A stretch of DNA of 64,000 nt from Aliiroseovarius zhejiangensis (lineage in GTDB: Bacteria > Pseudomonadota > Alphaproteobacteria > Rhodobacterales > Rhodobacteraceae). Under the pieces are notes generated by a model. The model was not told the origin of the DNA. It did not search any database and was given only the letters and a program-made list of their open reading frames with translations. The position numbers and the translations under genes are program-made. Shown here piece by piece: positions 36,209 to 44,378 of the stretch (positions are counted from its first letter, which is position 1; every line of letters begins with the position of its first letter). The DNA is taken from contig NZ_BNCH01000008.1 in the NCBI RefSeq assembly GCF_014656375.1, positions 1-64,000 of the forward strand. The letters are read 5' to 3'.

Positions 36209-37167
36209 GTCAGACGCATCCTAGGATCAAGTGTGCTTTGGAACAGGTCGGTCAGCAAAAAGACCACCGACACCAGCACGGCAAAGGTTAAGGTAAGCCC
36301 CTGAATCAGCGGGTAATCTCGGGCAAAAATCGCCTCGAGCATCAGGCGCCCAACACCGGGCACGGCAAACACGGTTTCGGTGACAAGGGTGCCGCTCATC
36401 AAATTGCCGATGGACAGGCCCAACAGGGTCACGGTTGAAATCAAGGCGTTGCGCAGCACATGGCGACCAAGGATCAACCGGTTCGGCAGCCCCTTGGCGC
36501 GGGCGAACTGGACATATTCGGCATCCAGCACCTCGATAATCGCGGATCTGAGGTTTCGCATGATGATCGCTGACGTATAAAGCGCAACGGCGACCGAAGG
36601 TAAGAACAGATGGTAAAGCCGTGCTCCGAACGTGTCGCCGTATCCGCCAACGGGAAACCAACGCAGCTGAGCGGCGAGGAACGTCAACAATATCAATCCG
36701 ATATAGAATACTGGCATGGAAAGCCCGACCTGAAAGACGGTGCGGATCAATACATCCGGCCAACGCCCCCGGTTCAACGCGGCAACAAAAGCCAACGGCC
36801 CTGCAATCAGCAGCGAAAGCCCCACCGCATACAGGGTCAGAAAGGCCGTGGTGGGCAGACGGTTGAAAATCACCTCGGTCACCGGCGCGCGCATCAGGAT
36901 CGAGCTGCCCAGATCACCTTGGATCGTATTGGTCACAAACAACCAGAACTGCACCAACATCGGTTCGTTCAGGCCAAGCCGTTCGCGGATCGCCTCCAGG
37001 TCCGCATCGGATGCTCGATCCCCTGCAATCGCGATGGCCGGATCACCAGGCAGAAACCGCACCAGCACAAAGATGATGATCATCACCAGAAAGAACGTGG
37101 GGATCATCAAGAACAGGCGTTTGAGAATGTATTGAAGGGTCGCCAACCGTCCATCCTTTCCAGACAA
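36205..37167 (-). CDS. Peptide ABC transporter permease (DppB type)
   Basis: A 320-residue permease with a first helix near residues 12-35 (LFLMIPTFFLVMIIIFVLVR), the conserved periplasmic loop FLPGDPAIAIAGDRASDADL near 38-57, and the C-terminal ATPase-contact loop RAKGLPNRLILGRHVLRNALI near 215-235. These define the DppB/OppB group. The first 8-12 residues could be untranslated if a later start is used. It follows a strong hairpin after dppA. Confidence 0.9.
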   Translation of the reverse strand: MSGKDGRLATLQYILKRLFLMIPTFFLVMIIIFVLVRFLPGDPAIAIAGDRASDADLEAIRERLGLNEPMLVQFWLFVTNTIQGDLGSSILMRAPVTEVIFNRLPTTAFLTLYAVGLSLLIAGPLAFVAALNRGRWPDVLIRTVFQVGLSMPVFYIGLILLTFLAAQLRWFPVGGYGDTFGARLYHLFLPSVAVALYTSAIIMRNLRSAIIEVLDAEYVQFARAKGLPNRLILGRHVLRNALISTVTLLGLSIGNLMSGTLVTETVFAVPGVGRLMLEAIFARDYPLIQGLTLTFAVLVSVVFLLTDLFQSTLDPRMRLT

Positions 37168-37171
37168 AGGC

Positions 37172-37197
37172 GCACCGCCGGATCATTCCGGCGGTGC
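37172..37197 (-). terminator. Strong hairpin between dppA and dppB
   Basis: GCACCGCCGGA and TCCGGCGGTGC form a perfect 11-bp stem around a 4-base loop, 12 bases after the dppA stop. There is no T-run, so it more likely protects the dppA transcript end or partly attenuates the downstream genes than fully terminates. Confidence 0.6.
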
Positions 37198-37208
37198 TGG
37201 GTCAGATT

Positions 37209-38795
37209 TTAACGGCTGACGGTCGCTTCTTCGAAGATGTTGTTACCAAGCGGGGTCTGGACATAGCCATCAACTGACGCTGAAACCGCTACTGCGAAGG
37301 GCGTTTCATACATGAACAACAGGGGCGCTGCTTCGGCATAGATCGCCTGCATATCCGCGTATTGCTGTGCACGTTTCTCAGGGTCGATCTCGGTTTGTGA
37401 AGCTTCATAAAGAGCGTTGAATTCGGCGTTATCCCAACCCGTGCCAACCGCATTGGCCGTCGGGGTATAGCCCAACCAGCCGACCACCTGACCTGGATCG
37501 TTCACATCGTTCACCCAACCATAGGTGTGAATGTCAAATTCACCCGACCGGTTCTTCGCACCACGTGTTGGCCCATCGACCTGTTCGACTACAAGATTGA
37601 TGCCCAAGGGTGCCCACATTTGTTGAAGCGCTGCGAAGATCGTGCTGTCATCAGCTGAGCCCGCCAACGTGGTGAATGTGATTTCCGTGCCTTGTTCAAG
37701 ACCGGCTTCTGCAATCAACGCCTGCGCCTTTTCCATATCATAGCCATAAAGCGGGCCTGGATTCGTAGATAGCGGCGTCGCGGCGGCCATCAGGGGCGAC
37801 GTCATGGGCTTTCCTGCACCCTGAAGCACCAACCCAATCAACGCGTCCTTATTGGTGGCATAGTTGACCGCCTGTCGCACGCGCACATCTGCCAGCGGGT
37901 TGGGCGAGCCATCTGCGCGTGTCTCGCGGGTGTTGATCGGCGAATAGATGATCCGCGTTGAGGGGAACAGGTTCATGTTGATTGCCGGATCGGCGTCCAA
38001 CTCCGGCACGCGCGAGAACGGGATGAATTCAGCCACATCAACTTCGCCAGACTGCAGCTTTAGGATACGTGTTGCGTCATCCGGGATGATCTGGAAGTTT
38101 ACGCCCTCAAGATAGGGCAAGGGTTTTCCATCCGCCCCGTCACGCCAGTAATTTTCGTTGGCGCAAAACTTCATCGATGTGCCTTGCTCAAAGCCGCACA
38201 GATAAAACGGGCCGGAACCAACACCAGGACCACCTGACGCAAATATTGCAGCGGATTTTTCCTGGTCTGTTGCGCCTTCGGCTGCATCAAAAACTGCTTT
38301 CGACACAATACCCGTGGTGAACGTGGCCAGCATCGACAGAATGGTAGGATCGGGATTGTTCAAATTGATGGTGATAGCGTTGCCTTCAGCGGAAACACTT
38401 TCGATGGACCCCAACAGTCCCGACCAAGGGCTCTGATCAGGTTCACGCGCGCGATCCAGCGAAAAAACAACGTCTTCGCCGGTTAAAGGGGTTCCGTCCG
38501 CAAAGGTCACGCCATCGCGCAGGGTCAGTGAAACCGTCTTGCCGTCATCTGATACCGAATGATCTTCGGCCAAACCGGCAACGACCGAGTTTCCGTCAGC
38601 GCTGGGGCGTAGCAACGTATCAAACAGGCTGCCGACCATCCAGATGTCGGGGTTGCGGTCGGCATAGATCGGGTCGATTAAGTTCGATCCGTCATATCGC
38701 GCAAAGTTCAAAACGCCGCCGCGTTCCTGGGAAAAGGCTGGTGCAGCGATCGCCGTCGAGATGATTGCAGTCGCAAGCAGTAGGTGTCGTTTCAT
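37209..38795 (-). CDS. Peptide ABC transporter substrate-binding protein (DppA type)
   Basis: Periplasmic peptide-binding protein, 528 residues, with a Sec signal peptide (about residues 1-22, MKRHLLLATAIISTAIAAPA). The family SBP_bac_5 pattern is seen in DNSVVAGLAEDHSVSDDG-like sequence near 60, LRDGVTFADGTPLTGEDVVF near 88-107, and AVNYATNKDALIGLVLQGAG near 315-334. The start at 38795 is chosen for its GGAGGA ribosome site. Ligand is unknown; the operon's Xaa-Pro aminopeptidase suggests proline-rich peptides. A candidate operator lies 65 bases upstream. Confidence 0.9.
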   Translation of the reverse strand: MKRHLLLATAIISTAIAAPAFSQERGGVLNFARYDGSNLIDPIYADRNPDIWMVGSLFDTLLRPSADGNSVVAGLAEDHSVSDDGKTVSLTLRDGVTFADGTPLTGEDVVFSLDRAREPDQSPWSGLLGSIESVSAEGNAITINLNNPDPTILSMLATFTTGIVSKAVFDAAEGATDQEKSAAIFASGGPGVGSGPFYLCGFEQGTSMKFCANENYWRDGADGKPLPYLEGVNFQIIPDDATRILKLQSGEVDVAEFIPFSRVPELDADPAINMNLFPSTRIIYSPINTRETRADGSPNPLADVRVRQAVNYATNKDALIGLVLQGAGKPMTSPLMAAATPLSTNPGPLYGYDMEKAQALIAEAGLEQGTEITFTTLAGSADDSTIFAALQQMWAPLGINLVVEQVDGPTRGAKNRSGEFDIHTYGWVNDVNDPGQVVGWLGYTPTANAVGTGWDNAEFNALYEASQTEIDPEKRAQQYADMQAIYAEAAPLLFMYETPFAVAVSASVDGYVQTPLGNNIFEEATVSR

Positions 38796-38859
38796 TGATG
38801 AGTTCCTCCCTGAACGATTCTTTGGAATCGAACTCATATTAAACGAATTTTTATAATTA

Positions 38860-38875
38860 CTAAAATAAATTATAG
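38860..38875. promoter_or_regulatory. Candidate operator upstream of dppA (copy 1)
   Basis: CTAAAATAAATTATAG, two changes from the perfect palindrome CTATAATTAATTATAG. It sits 65 bases before the dppA ATG and matches a second copy before the XRE-cupin gene. The surrounding about 28 bases are also similar in the two places. Confidence 0.55.
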
Positions 38876-38902
38876 TATGGCTGTTCGACCTCCAACATAT
38901 GG

Positions 38903-39499
38903 CTATTCAGGGATGCTTCTTATTGGCGTTGAACTGATCCACATCTCGACGGTTTCTGTATCACTGATGACTTTTGAATAGTGGGGTTTGGATGTGTCGT
39001 GATGGATGGTATCACCTGCTGACATAACGTGAACCTCATCACCCAGATGATATTCAATCTGACCTTCCATCAAGTAGCAGAACACTTCGCCCACGTGACA
39101 CATTTTTTCCGAAACATGTCCTGGCGGGCGATGAATTATGGATGGATGGAACAACGCCCCTGCAAACCCCGGGCCCAGTTTCTCATAAAGCCTTCCATTC
39201 AGTCCCAGCGAGTAAGTTTGCCTCTTATCCTTTTGAATATGTTCACTATATTCCTCTGGAACACTCAGCAGCTGTTCAATGCTTGTTTGAAGGGACGCAG
39301 CAATCGACAGTAACGATGCCAAGGACGGAGAGCTGATACCGCGCTCGACTTGCGAAATGAAACCCGTCGTCAGCTCAGCGTCTTTGGCAACCTCGACCAG
39401 TGTTTTACCCATCGCTTTTCGCCGATGTCGGATTGCAGCTCCCAACAGGGCTGGTTGATCCTTTTGCTTCTCGGCAGCTTGGACAGTCGCATTGCTCAT
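38903..39499 (-). CDS. XRE-family regulator with cupin domain
   Basis: A 198-residue regulator. Residues 20-75 form the helix-turn-helix (LGAAIRHRRKAMGKTLVEVA, then TTGFISQVERGISSPSLASL). Residues 115-190 form a cupin barrel (HVGEVFCYLMEGQIEYHLGD, then TIHHDTSKPHYSKVISDTE) that would bind a small ligand. Such proteins often control amino-acid, polyamine or peptide uptake. It is the first gene before dppA on the same strand, and near-identical AT-rich dyads precede both genes. The start at 39499 is chosen over 39559 by family alignment. Confidence 0.88.
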   Translation of the reverse strand: MSNATVQAAEKQKDQPALLGAAIRHRRKAMGKTLVEVAKDAELTTGFISQVERGISSPSLASLLSIAASLQTSIEQLLSVPEEYSEHIQKDKRQTYSLGLNGRLYEKLGPGFAGALFHPSIIHRPPGHVSEKMCHVGEVFCYLMEGQIEYHLGDEVHVMSAGDTIHHDTSKPHYSKVISDTETVEMWISSTPIRSIPE

Positions 39500-39602
39500 T
39501 TCGTCCTCATTCTTGCAAAAGCTTATTCGATCCAGTCGTTTTAGTTGACGGAAAAACACTTATGTTTGCAAGGTAACATATACGGCAAGATTTTTATTTA
39601 CA

Positions 39603-39618
39603 CTAAAATTAATTATAG
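39603..39618. promoter_or_regulatory. Candidate operator upstream of the XRE-cupin gene (copy 2)
   Basis: CTAAAATTAATTATAG, one change from the palindrome CTATAATTAATTATAG, 104 bases before the regulator's ATG. It pairs with the copy before dppA, consistent with autoregulation plus control of the transporter. Confidence 0.55.
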
Positions 39619-39740
39619 CCCCTGTACATCAGGATACGTGGGCTGGTTCTGTGCGAAGCCTAAAAGTGAACCTGCGTGTTTCAGTTCAAAAAGAAACGGA
39701 CACGAATTGCCCGTGCCCGCCCACCTTAAGTCCTTCTCTG

Positions 39741-41255
39741 TCACACCAGATCATCGGGCAATAGTCCTGCCGGAATGCTTTGATAGCACACCGGGCGCAA
39801 GAACCGTCGAATTGACAATGTCCCCACTGAGGTCGCACCAAAGTTGGTCGAGGCAGGATACGGCCCGCCGTGAACCATTGAATCACAGACCTCTACCCCG
39901 GTCGGAAAGCCGTTTGCCAACACACGCCCGGCCTTGCGTTCAAGAATAGGGATCAACGACGCAGCGGCGGCGTGATCCTCGTCGTCGACGTGAAGGGTGC
40001 AGGTCAACTGCCCTTGAAGGTTTCGTGCAATGCGCTGCATGTCTTCCAACGTGTCGGCCATCACGATCACTCCAAGTGGGCCAAACACCTCTTCCGACAG
40101 GCTTTCATTTGCGAGCCAGTTCTTTGCGTCGGTGATGAACAAGTTCGGTGAAGCTGACCGTTGATCGCAGCTTGTTACCAATAGTTTACGCACACCGTCA
40201 GTATCCGCGATCCGACGCTGACCCGCCTGATAGGCCGCGGCAATTCCATCGGTCAGCATCGTTTGCTCTCCGACATCTGACAGAGCAGTTTTCGCGCTTT
40301 CAGCAAACTGATCCGCCCCAGCACCTGATAGAACGATCGCTATTCCGGGATTGGTGCAGAATTGTCCTGCGCCCATCGTCAAAGACGCAGCCCAGCCCTT
40401 TGCTATCTCCTCGGACCGGTTGTCCAAGGCGGCATTCAGAACAAACATCGGATTGACTGAGCCAAGCTCTCCAAAGAACGGAATGGGCTCTGAGCGGGCC
40501 GCACAAAGATCAAACAACGCCCGGCCGCCGGCCAAAGACCCGGTGAATCCCACAGCTTTTATCAATGGATGCTGCACCAGCGCAGCCCCAACCTGGCGGT
40601 TTCCGCCTTGGATCAAACTGAACACACCGGCATGTAGATCACATTTCTGAATAGCGGCGTGGATCGCTTCGGCGATGATCTCACCTGTGCCGGGATGGGC
40701 GCTGTGTCCTTTGACGACAACCGGACACCCTGCGGCCAGGGCTGCGGCGGTGTCACCACCAGCCGTCGAAAAGGCCAGCGGGAAGTTCGAGGCGCCAAAC
40801 ACGGCAACCGGTCCAATGGGGCGTTGAATCATGTGCATCTCGGGCCGCGGCAAGGGTGCACGATCCGGCAAGGCAGCGTCATTGCGCCGGTCCAAATAGT
40901 CGCCCTTCAAAATATGGTCAGCAAACAAACGAAGCTGGCCGGTTGTGCGACCACGCTCACCCGCCAGCCGCTCAGCGGGAAGCCCAGTTTCCTGCGTGCC
41001 AATTTCCGTGATTTCTGTCGCTCGCGCCTCAATCTCGTCGGCGATGCTGTTCAGAAAGGCCGCGCGGGTTTCGCGACTTGAATACCCATAGCTCCAAAAC
41101 GCGTCTTCTGCGGCCTGAACAGCGGCATCAACATCGCTCACCCGTCCTATTGCAAAGCTATGTGCTGCGCCGGTAGCGGGGGATGATGAAAAGGTTGCAT
41201 CGCCGGCAGTCCAAGCGCCAGCAATCAGATGTTTACCATGGGGATTGAAGGTCAT
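39741..41255 (-). CDS. Aldehyde dehydrogenase, 2-oxoglutarate semialdehyde type
   Basis: NAD(P)-dependent dehydrogenase expected to oxidise 2-oxoglutarate semialdehyde (2,5-dioxopentanoate) to 2-oxoglutarate, the last step of hydroxyproline and some sugar-acid pathways. In the 504-residue protein, the catalytic Cys300 is in GQFCTNPG, the general base Glu263 in FFGELGSVNP, and Asn157 in GASNFPLAF. FGELGSVNPMF is characteristic of this subfamily. The start at 41255 is chosen because the longer frame lies in the operator-containing leader. It is downstream of the GntR gene and has its own operator copy 48 bases before the ATG. Confidence 0.88.
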   Translation of the reverse strand: MTFNPHGKHLIAGAWTAGDATFSSSPATGAAHSFAIGRVSDVDAAVQAAEDAFWSYGYSSRETRAAFLNSIADEIEARATEITEIGTQETGLPAERLAGERGRTTGQLRLFADHILKGDYLDRRNDAALPDRAPLPRPEMHMIQRPIGPVAVFGASNFPLAFSTAGGDTAAALAAGCPVVVKGHSAHPGTGEIIAEAIHAAIQKCDLHAGVFSLIQGGNRQVGAALVQHPLIKAVGFTGSLAGGRALFDLCAARSEPIPFFGELGSVNPMFVLNAALDNRSEEIAKGWAASLTMGAGQFCTNPGIAIVLSGAGADQFAESAKTALSDVGEQTMLTDGIAAAYQAGQRRIADTDGVRKLLVTSCDQRSASPNLFITDAKNWLANESLSEEVFGPLGVIVMADTLEDMQRIARNLQGQLTCTLHVDDEDHAAAASLIPILERKAGRVLANGFPTGVEVCDSMVHGGPYPASTNFGATSVGTLSIRRFLRPVCYQSIPAGLLPDDLV

Positions 41256-41302
41256 CGTATCCTCGATTTCTGGATGGCACGATATGTGCATGTTCAGATT
41301 TC

Positions 41303-41322
41303 GGATAATGTATCCAATATCC
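41303..41322. promoter_or_regulatory. Candidate GntR operator before the aldehyde dehydrogenase gene
   Basis: GGATAATGTATCCAATATCC. Its first 13 bases are the dyad GGATA ATG TATCC. The same 20 bases occur, in opposite orientation, upstream of the dapA-like gene at 48575-48594. Confidence 0.65.
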
Positions 41323-41351
41323 CGCAAATCACAACCCCCTACGCGACACCG

Positions 41352-42032
41352 TCATTCACCTTCCGTTGCGCGCCTTGCTGCAACCATTTCCAACAACTGG
41401 GTTTTGGTCCGAAGGATATGTTGGGTCAGCATCTCGCAGGCCACGTCAATTTTACGCTCCTGCGCAAGTTTCAACATATTCCGATGTTCGTCCTTGGCGG
41501 GCTCTCGCTGCTCCATAACACTCAGGTTCATGCGAACATATCGATCTGATTGTAGATTAATTCGCTGAAGAAGCTCGTTTGTCAGCCCACGGTTCGCGGC
41601 GGCGTAAAGCGCGGAATGGTAATCGTAGTTCAACGCTCCCCATTTGCTGACATCATCGGCGTCATATGATTGTTCCATTCTGTCCAATATATCTTCACAA
41701 CGCGCGAAATCAGTTGACGTCATTGCAGGGATCGCACGTCGAAACAGGTCAACTTCAATGAGGATTCGCAGGTCAAAAATCTCGCCGATCTCGGCCAGCG
41801 AATGTTTCGTGACCGTGGATCCACGGTTCGTGGTCAGGTTGACAAGCCCCTCTGCATCCAGCCGCTTTAGCGCTTCGCGGATTGGCATACGTGAGACTTC
41901 ATATTCTTCCGCCAAGCTTTCCTGACGAATGGTTTCGCCCTCTGCAAGTTCTCCGCTTAGAATTCGCTCTCGCAAATCGTTGGCGATGACATCTGGAAGA
42001 CTTTGCCTTGGTATTGCACGCCTGCTTGTCAT
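41352..42032 (-). CDS. GntR-family (FadR subfamily) transcriptional regulator
   Basis: A 226-residue regulator with an N-terminal winged helix (DVIANDLRERILSGELAEGE, then YEVSRMPIREALKRLDAEGL near residues 45-65) and an all-helical FCD ligand domain (residues 75-215) with the metal-binding Asp/His pattern (DLRILIEVDLFR, YDYHSALYAAANRG, DEHRNML, LTQHI). It lies among hydroxyproline-type catabolic genes and probably represses them until a pathway intermediate binds. GGGAGG five bases upstream supports ATG 42032 rather than the GTG at 42044. Four matching motifs flank the genes it would control. Confidence 0.9.
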   Translation of the reverse strand: MTSRRAIPRQSLPDVIANDLRERILSGELAEGETIRQESLAEEYEVSRMPIREALKRLDAEGLVNLTTNRGSTVTKHSLAEIGEIFDLRILIEVDLFRRAIPAMTSTDFARCEDILDRMEQSYDADDVSKWGALNYDYHSALYAAANRGLTNELLQRINLQSDRYVRMNLSVMEQREPAKDEHRNMLKLAQERKIDVACEMLTQHILRTKTQLLEMVAARRATEGE

Positions 42033-42058
42033 GATGCCTCCCACTCAACATCTGAATT

Positions 42059-42069
42059 TTGGATACATT
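42059..42069. promoter_or_regulatory. Candidate GntR operator (partial) before the regulator gene
   Basis: TTGGATACATT shares the 11-base core of the 20-base element, but the other half-site is degenerate (TTAGC instead of TATCC). It lies 27-37 bases before the regulator's ATG, which suggests autoregulation. Confidence 0.45.
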
Positions 42070-42148
42070 TAGCGATATTGCCTTTCTTTTCAAACAAAAT
42101 TTGGCTTTGGGTATACTTGTCTCGGGTTGATATCACGGCCGAAAATGT

Positions 42149-42162
42149 TGTATCCAATATCC
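42149..42162. promoter_or_regulatory. Candidate GntR operator before the Ldh-family gene
   Basis: TGTATCCAATATCC is identical to the right-hand 14 bases of the 20-base element. It ends 30 bases before the ATG at 42193. Confidence 0.5.
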
Positions 42163-42192
42163 AGCTTGAAACATTTGAGGGTGAGATTAGGA

Positions 42193-43215
42193 ATGAACAC
42201 CGTTGTCCCCTTGGAAATTGAACGCCTATCCAGGCTCAGCACGGATATCTTAACGAAACATGGCTTTAGCGATCAGCACGCGACTGCCATCGCGAAAATC
42301 ATCACGACGTGTCAGATAGATGACTGCCATTCGCATGGGCTTTTCCGATTGTTGATGTGCTGTGAAACGATGAAGGCGGGAAAGATCGACGGGCAGGCTC
42401 TTCCGGTCTTGCACGCGACCGAGGGCGCCGTCACACGGATCGACGCCCGGCAAGGGATGTCACTTCTCGCGTTTGAAGCTGGCTTACCCCGGCTGATCGA
42501 TAACACCCGCAAACACGGCATTGCGGCGCTGGCAATCAATCGGTGCTTTCATTTCTCTGCCCTTTGGCCTGAGGTCGAGCAGTTGTCATCAATAGGACTG
42601 GCGGCAATGGCGATGGTGCCAAGCCATTCGTGGGTGGCACCGGCAGGTGGGAAGCGCGGGACGCTTGGGACGAACCCACTGGCCTTCAGTTGGCCGCGAT
42701 CGGGCCGGAACCCTTTCACGTTCGACTTCGCCACCAGTGGATTTGCAAGGGGCGAGATTGAGCTTTATCTGCGTGCAGGTAAACCGCTTCCGGAAGGCGT
42801 GGCTGTTGACAAAGACGGTTATCCAACAACCGACCCCCAGGCCGCTTTGGATGGTGCGATGCTGACATTTGGCGGATATAAAGGCAGTGCTCTATCCATC
42901 ATGATCGAGCTTTTGGCCGGTCCGCTTATTGACGATCTAACAAGCATGGAAAGCATGAAATTCGCCGAGGGCATGGGCGGCGCCCCCTATCATGGAGAGT
43001 TGATCCTGGCCTTCGACCCCGATCACTTCAGCGGCGGCCAGACGGCCCGGAACGACGCCCGTGCCGAACGGCTGTTTGCAGATATCGTCGATCAGGGAGC
43101 GCGCTTACCATCGCAACGCCGTTTTGACGCGCGCGCGCGAAATATCGCCCGAGGATATGTCGAAGTCCCGGCAGCTCTTTTTGAGGATCTCAAGACCCTT
43201 CAGAATGGGGGCTAA
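42193..43215 (+). CDS. Ldh/MDH2-family NAD(P)-dependent oxidoreductase
   Basis: A 340-residue member of the malate/L-lactate dehydrogenase-like family that includes delta-1-pyrroline-2-carboxylate and piperideine-2-carboxylate reductases. Visible marks are the catalytic His in [16 protein letters not shown] near residue 48, [20 protein letters not shown] near 150-170, and [16 protein letters not shown] near 225-240. In this setting reduction of delta-1-pyrroline-2-carboxylate to proline is the best proposal, since a proline-racemase-family dehydratase could supply it. Lactate or malate activity cannot be excluded. The start at 42193 is placed after the operator. It converges on the racemase-family gene, overlapping it by 4 bases. 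Confidence 0.82.
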   Translation: MNTVVPLEIERLSRLSTDILTKHGFSDQHATAIAKIITTCQIDDCHSHGLFRLLMCCETMKAGKIDGQALPVLHATEGAVTRIDARQGMSLLAFEAGLPRLIDNTRKHGIAALAINRCFHFSALWPEVEQLSSIGLAAMAMVPSHSWVAPAGGKRGTLGTNPLAFSWPRSGRNPFTFDFATSGFARGEIELYLRAGKPLPEGVAVDKDGYPTTDPQAALDGAMLTFGGYKGSALSIMIELLAGPLIDDLTSMESMKFAEGMGGAPYHGELILAFDPDHFSGGQTARNDARAERLFADIVDQGARLPSQRRFDARARNIARGYVEVPAALFEDLKTLQNGG

Positions 43216-43222
43216 GCGCCCC
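43208..43222. terminator. Small hairpin at the convergent gene ends
   Basis: GGGGC TAAGC GCCCC forms a 5-bp GC stem where the Ldh-family and racemase-family genes converge. It is short and lacks a T-run, so it is weak support for a bidirectional terminator. Confidence 0.3.
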
Positions 43223-44237
43223 ATGTATCGCTAAGACGATATCCATCTGGCCACGGGTCATCGGGATCCAGCATGTGCTGATGGATCCCGGTAATCCATG
43301 CCCTGCCACTGATTTCGGGAAGGATGGCGCGCCGGCTGCCCACGTCTGACCAGTCGAGTATACGTCCGGTGAATCGTGACCCAATGATCGAAACGGCATC
43401 GAAGGTCTGTCCGACCTGCATCTGCCCTTTCGCCGCCATAAGCGCCATGCGTGCAGACACCGCTGTGCCGGTGGGTGAGCGATCCACCTTACCAGGTTGA
43501 ATGGCCACCGCGGACTTACCGGTTAAACCTGTTTCGGTCTTGCTGAGCGGACCACAGAACGCACAGAACGAGATATGATCCCATTCCGCATTCGTAAGAT
43601 GCGAAAATCCCAGTTGATCATTTGCCGCATCGGTAATGGCCACGCCAAGGCGCGCGATATCCTTTGCTTCTCCCTCGGCAATTTCAAACCCCAGTTCATT
43701 GGCGTCCACGACAACAAAACTGTCGCCGCCATACGCCGTGTCCACCGTGATTGTGCCGAGCCACGGCACCTCAAGCGGCACGCCTAACTTGTCGGCAAAG
43801 CTGGCTACGTTTTGCACGAAGATACGCTCGGCCTTGCCGTTGCGACATTCCGCCCGTACGCGCACCAACCCGCCGGGTGCCTCCAGAACCAGATGCGTTT
43901 CCGGCTCCTGCATCGGTATGATCCCGCCGTCCAACAGAACGGTCGAGACACAGATCGAATTTGATCCCGACATAGGCGGGGTGTCTTCGGGCTCCATGAT
44001 GATGAACGCCGCATCCGCTTCGGGGTGCTTAGGTGGCACCAGAAGGTTCACGTGCCGAAAGACGCCGCCGCGTGGTTCGTTCAACACAAAATTCCGCAGA
44101 GTTTCATCACGTGCGATGAATGAGCGCTGCTCCCAAAGCGTGTCTCCGGGTGGCGGTTGCACGCCCCCGACGATGACATCCCCGACTTCGCCCTCGGCGT
44201 GGGCTGATATGACATGAATAGTTTTGGTGCTGCGCAT
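43212..44237 (-). CDS. Proline racemase family protein (hydroxyproline epimerase or dehydratase)
   Basis: A 341-residue protein of the proline racemase fold. Classical racemases and 4-hydroxyproline epimerases use two cysteines, and trans-3-hydroxyproline dehydratases use Cys and Thr. Here the first site reads [10 protein letters not shown] with Ser90, and the second reads [13 protein letters not shown] with Thr256. The pair is therefore Ser/Thr, so epimerase activity by the two-base cysteine mechanism is unlikely as usually described. Given the DapA-like, aldehyde dehydrogenase and Ldh-family neighbours, the substrate is probably a hydroxyproline or a related cyclic amino acid. It is the last gene of the dapA-dctPQM operon. 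Confidence 0.83.
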   Translation of the reverse strand: MRSTKTIHVISAHAEGEVGDVIVGGVQPPPGDTLWEQRSFIARDETLRNFVLNEPRGGVFRHVNLLVPPKHPEADAAFIIMEPEDTPPMSGSNSICVSTVLLDGGIIPMQEPETHLVLEAPGGLVRVRAECRNGKAERIFVQNVASFADKLGVPLEVPWLGTITVDTAYGGDSFVVVDANELGFEIAEGEAKDIARLGVAITDAANDQLGFSHLTNAEWDHISFCAFCGPLSKTETGLTGKSAVAIQPGKVDRSPTGTAVSARMALMAAKGQMQVGQTFDAVSIIGSRFTGRILDWSDVGSRRAILPEISGRAWITGIHQHMLDPDDPWPDGYRLSDTWGA

Positions 44238-44300
44238 ATCATCGCTTCCTTAGTTCGATTGGGGCAAACAGTCCCAGTAAGGTAACTGCAAATGGGTTGG

Positions 44301-44336
44301 TCGACACAAGCCGCCATTCGTTGGGGCTTGTGTCGA
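44301..44336 (-). other. Perfect 12-bp hairpin between dctM and the racemase-family gene
   Basis: TCGACACAAGCC (44301-44312) and GGCTTGTGTCGA (44325-44336) pair around 12 bases in the 141-base gap. No T-run follows on the minus strand, so it may adjust expression or stability of the last gene rather than end transcription. Confidence 0.5.
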
Positions 44337-44378
44337 ACGGACAATCAGTGCTCGTTTTGCACACGACCCTTTGGCACG

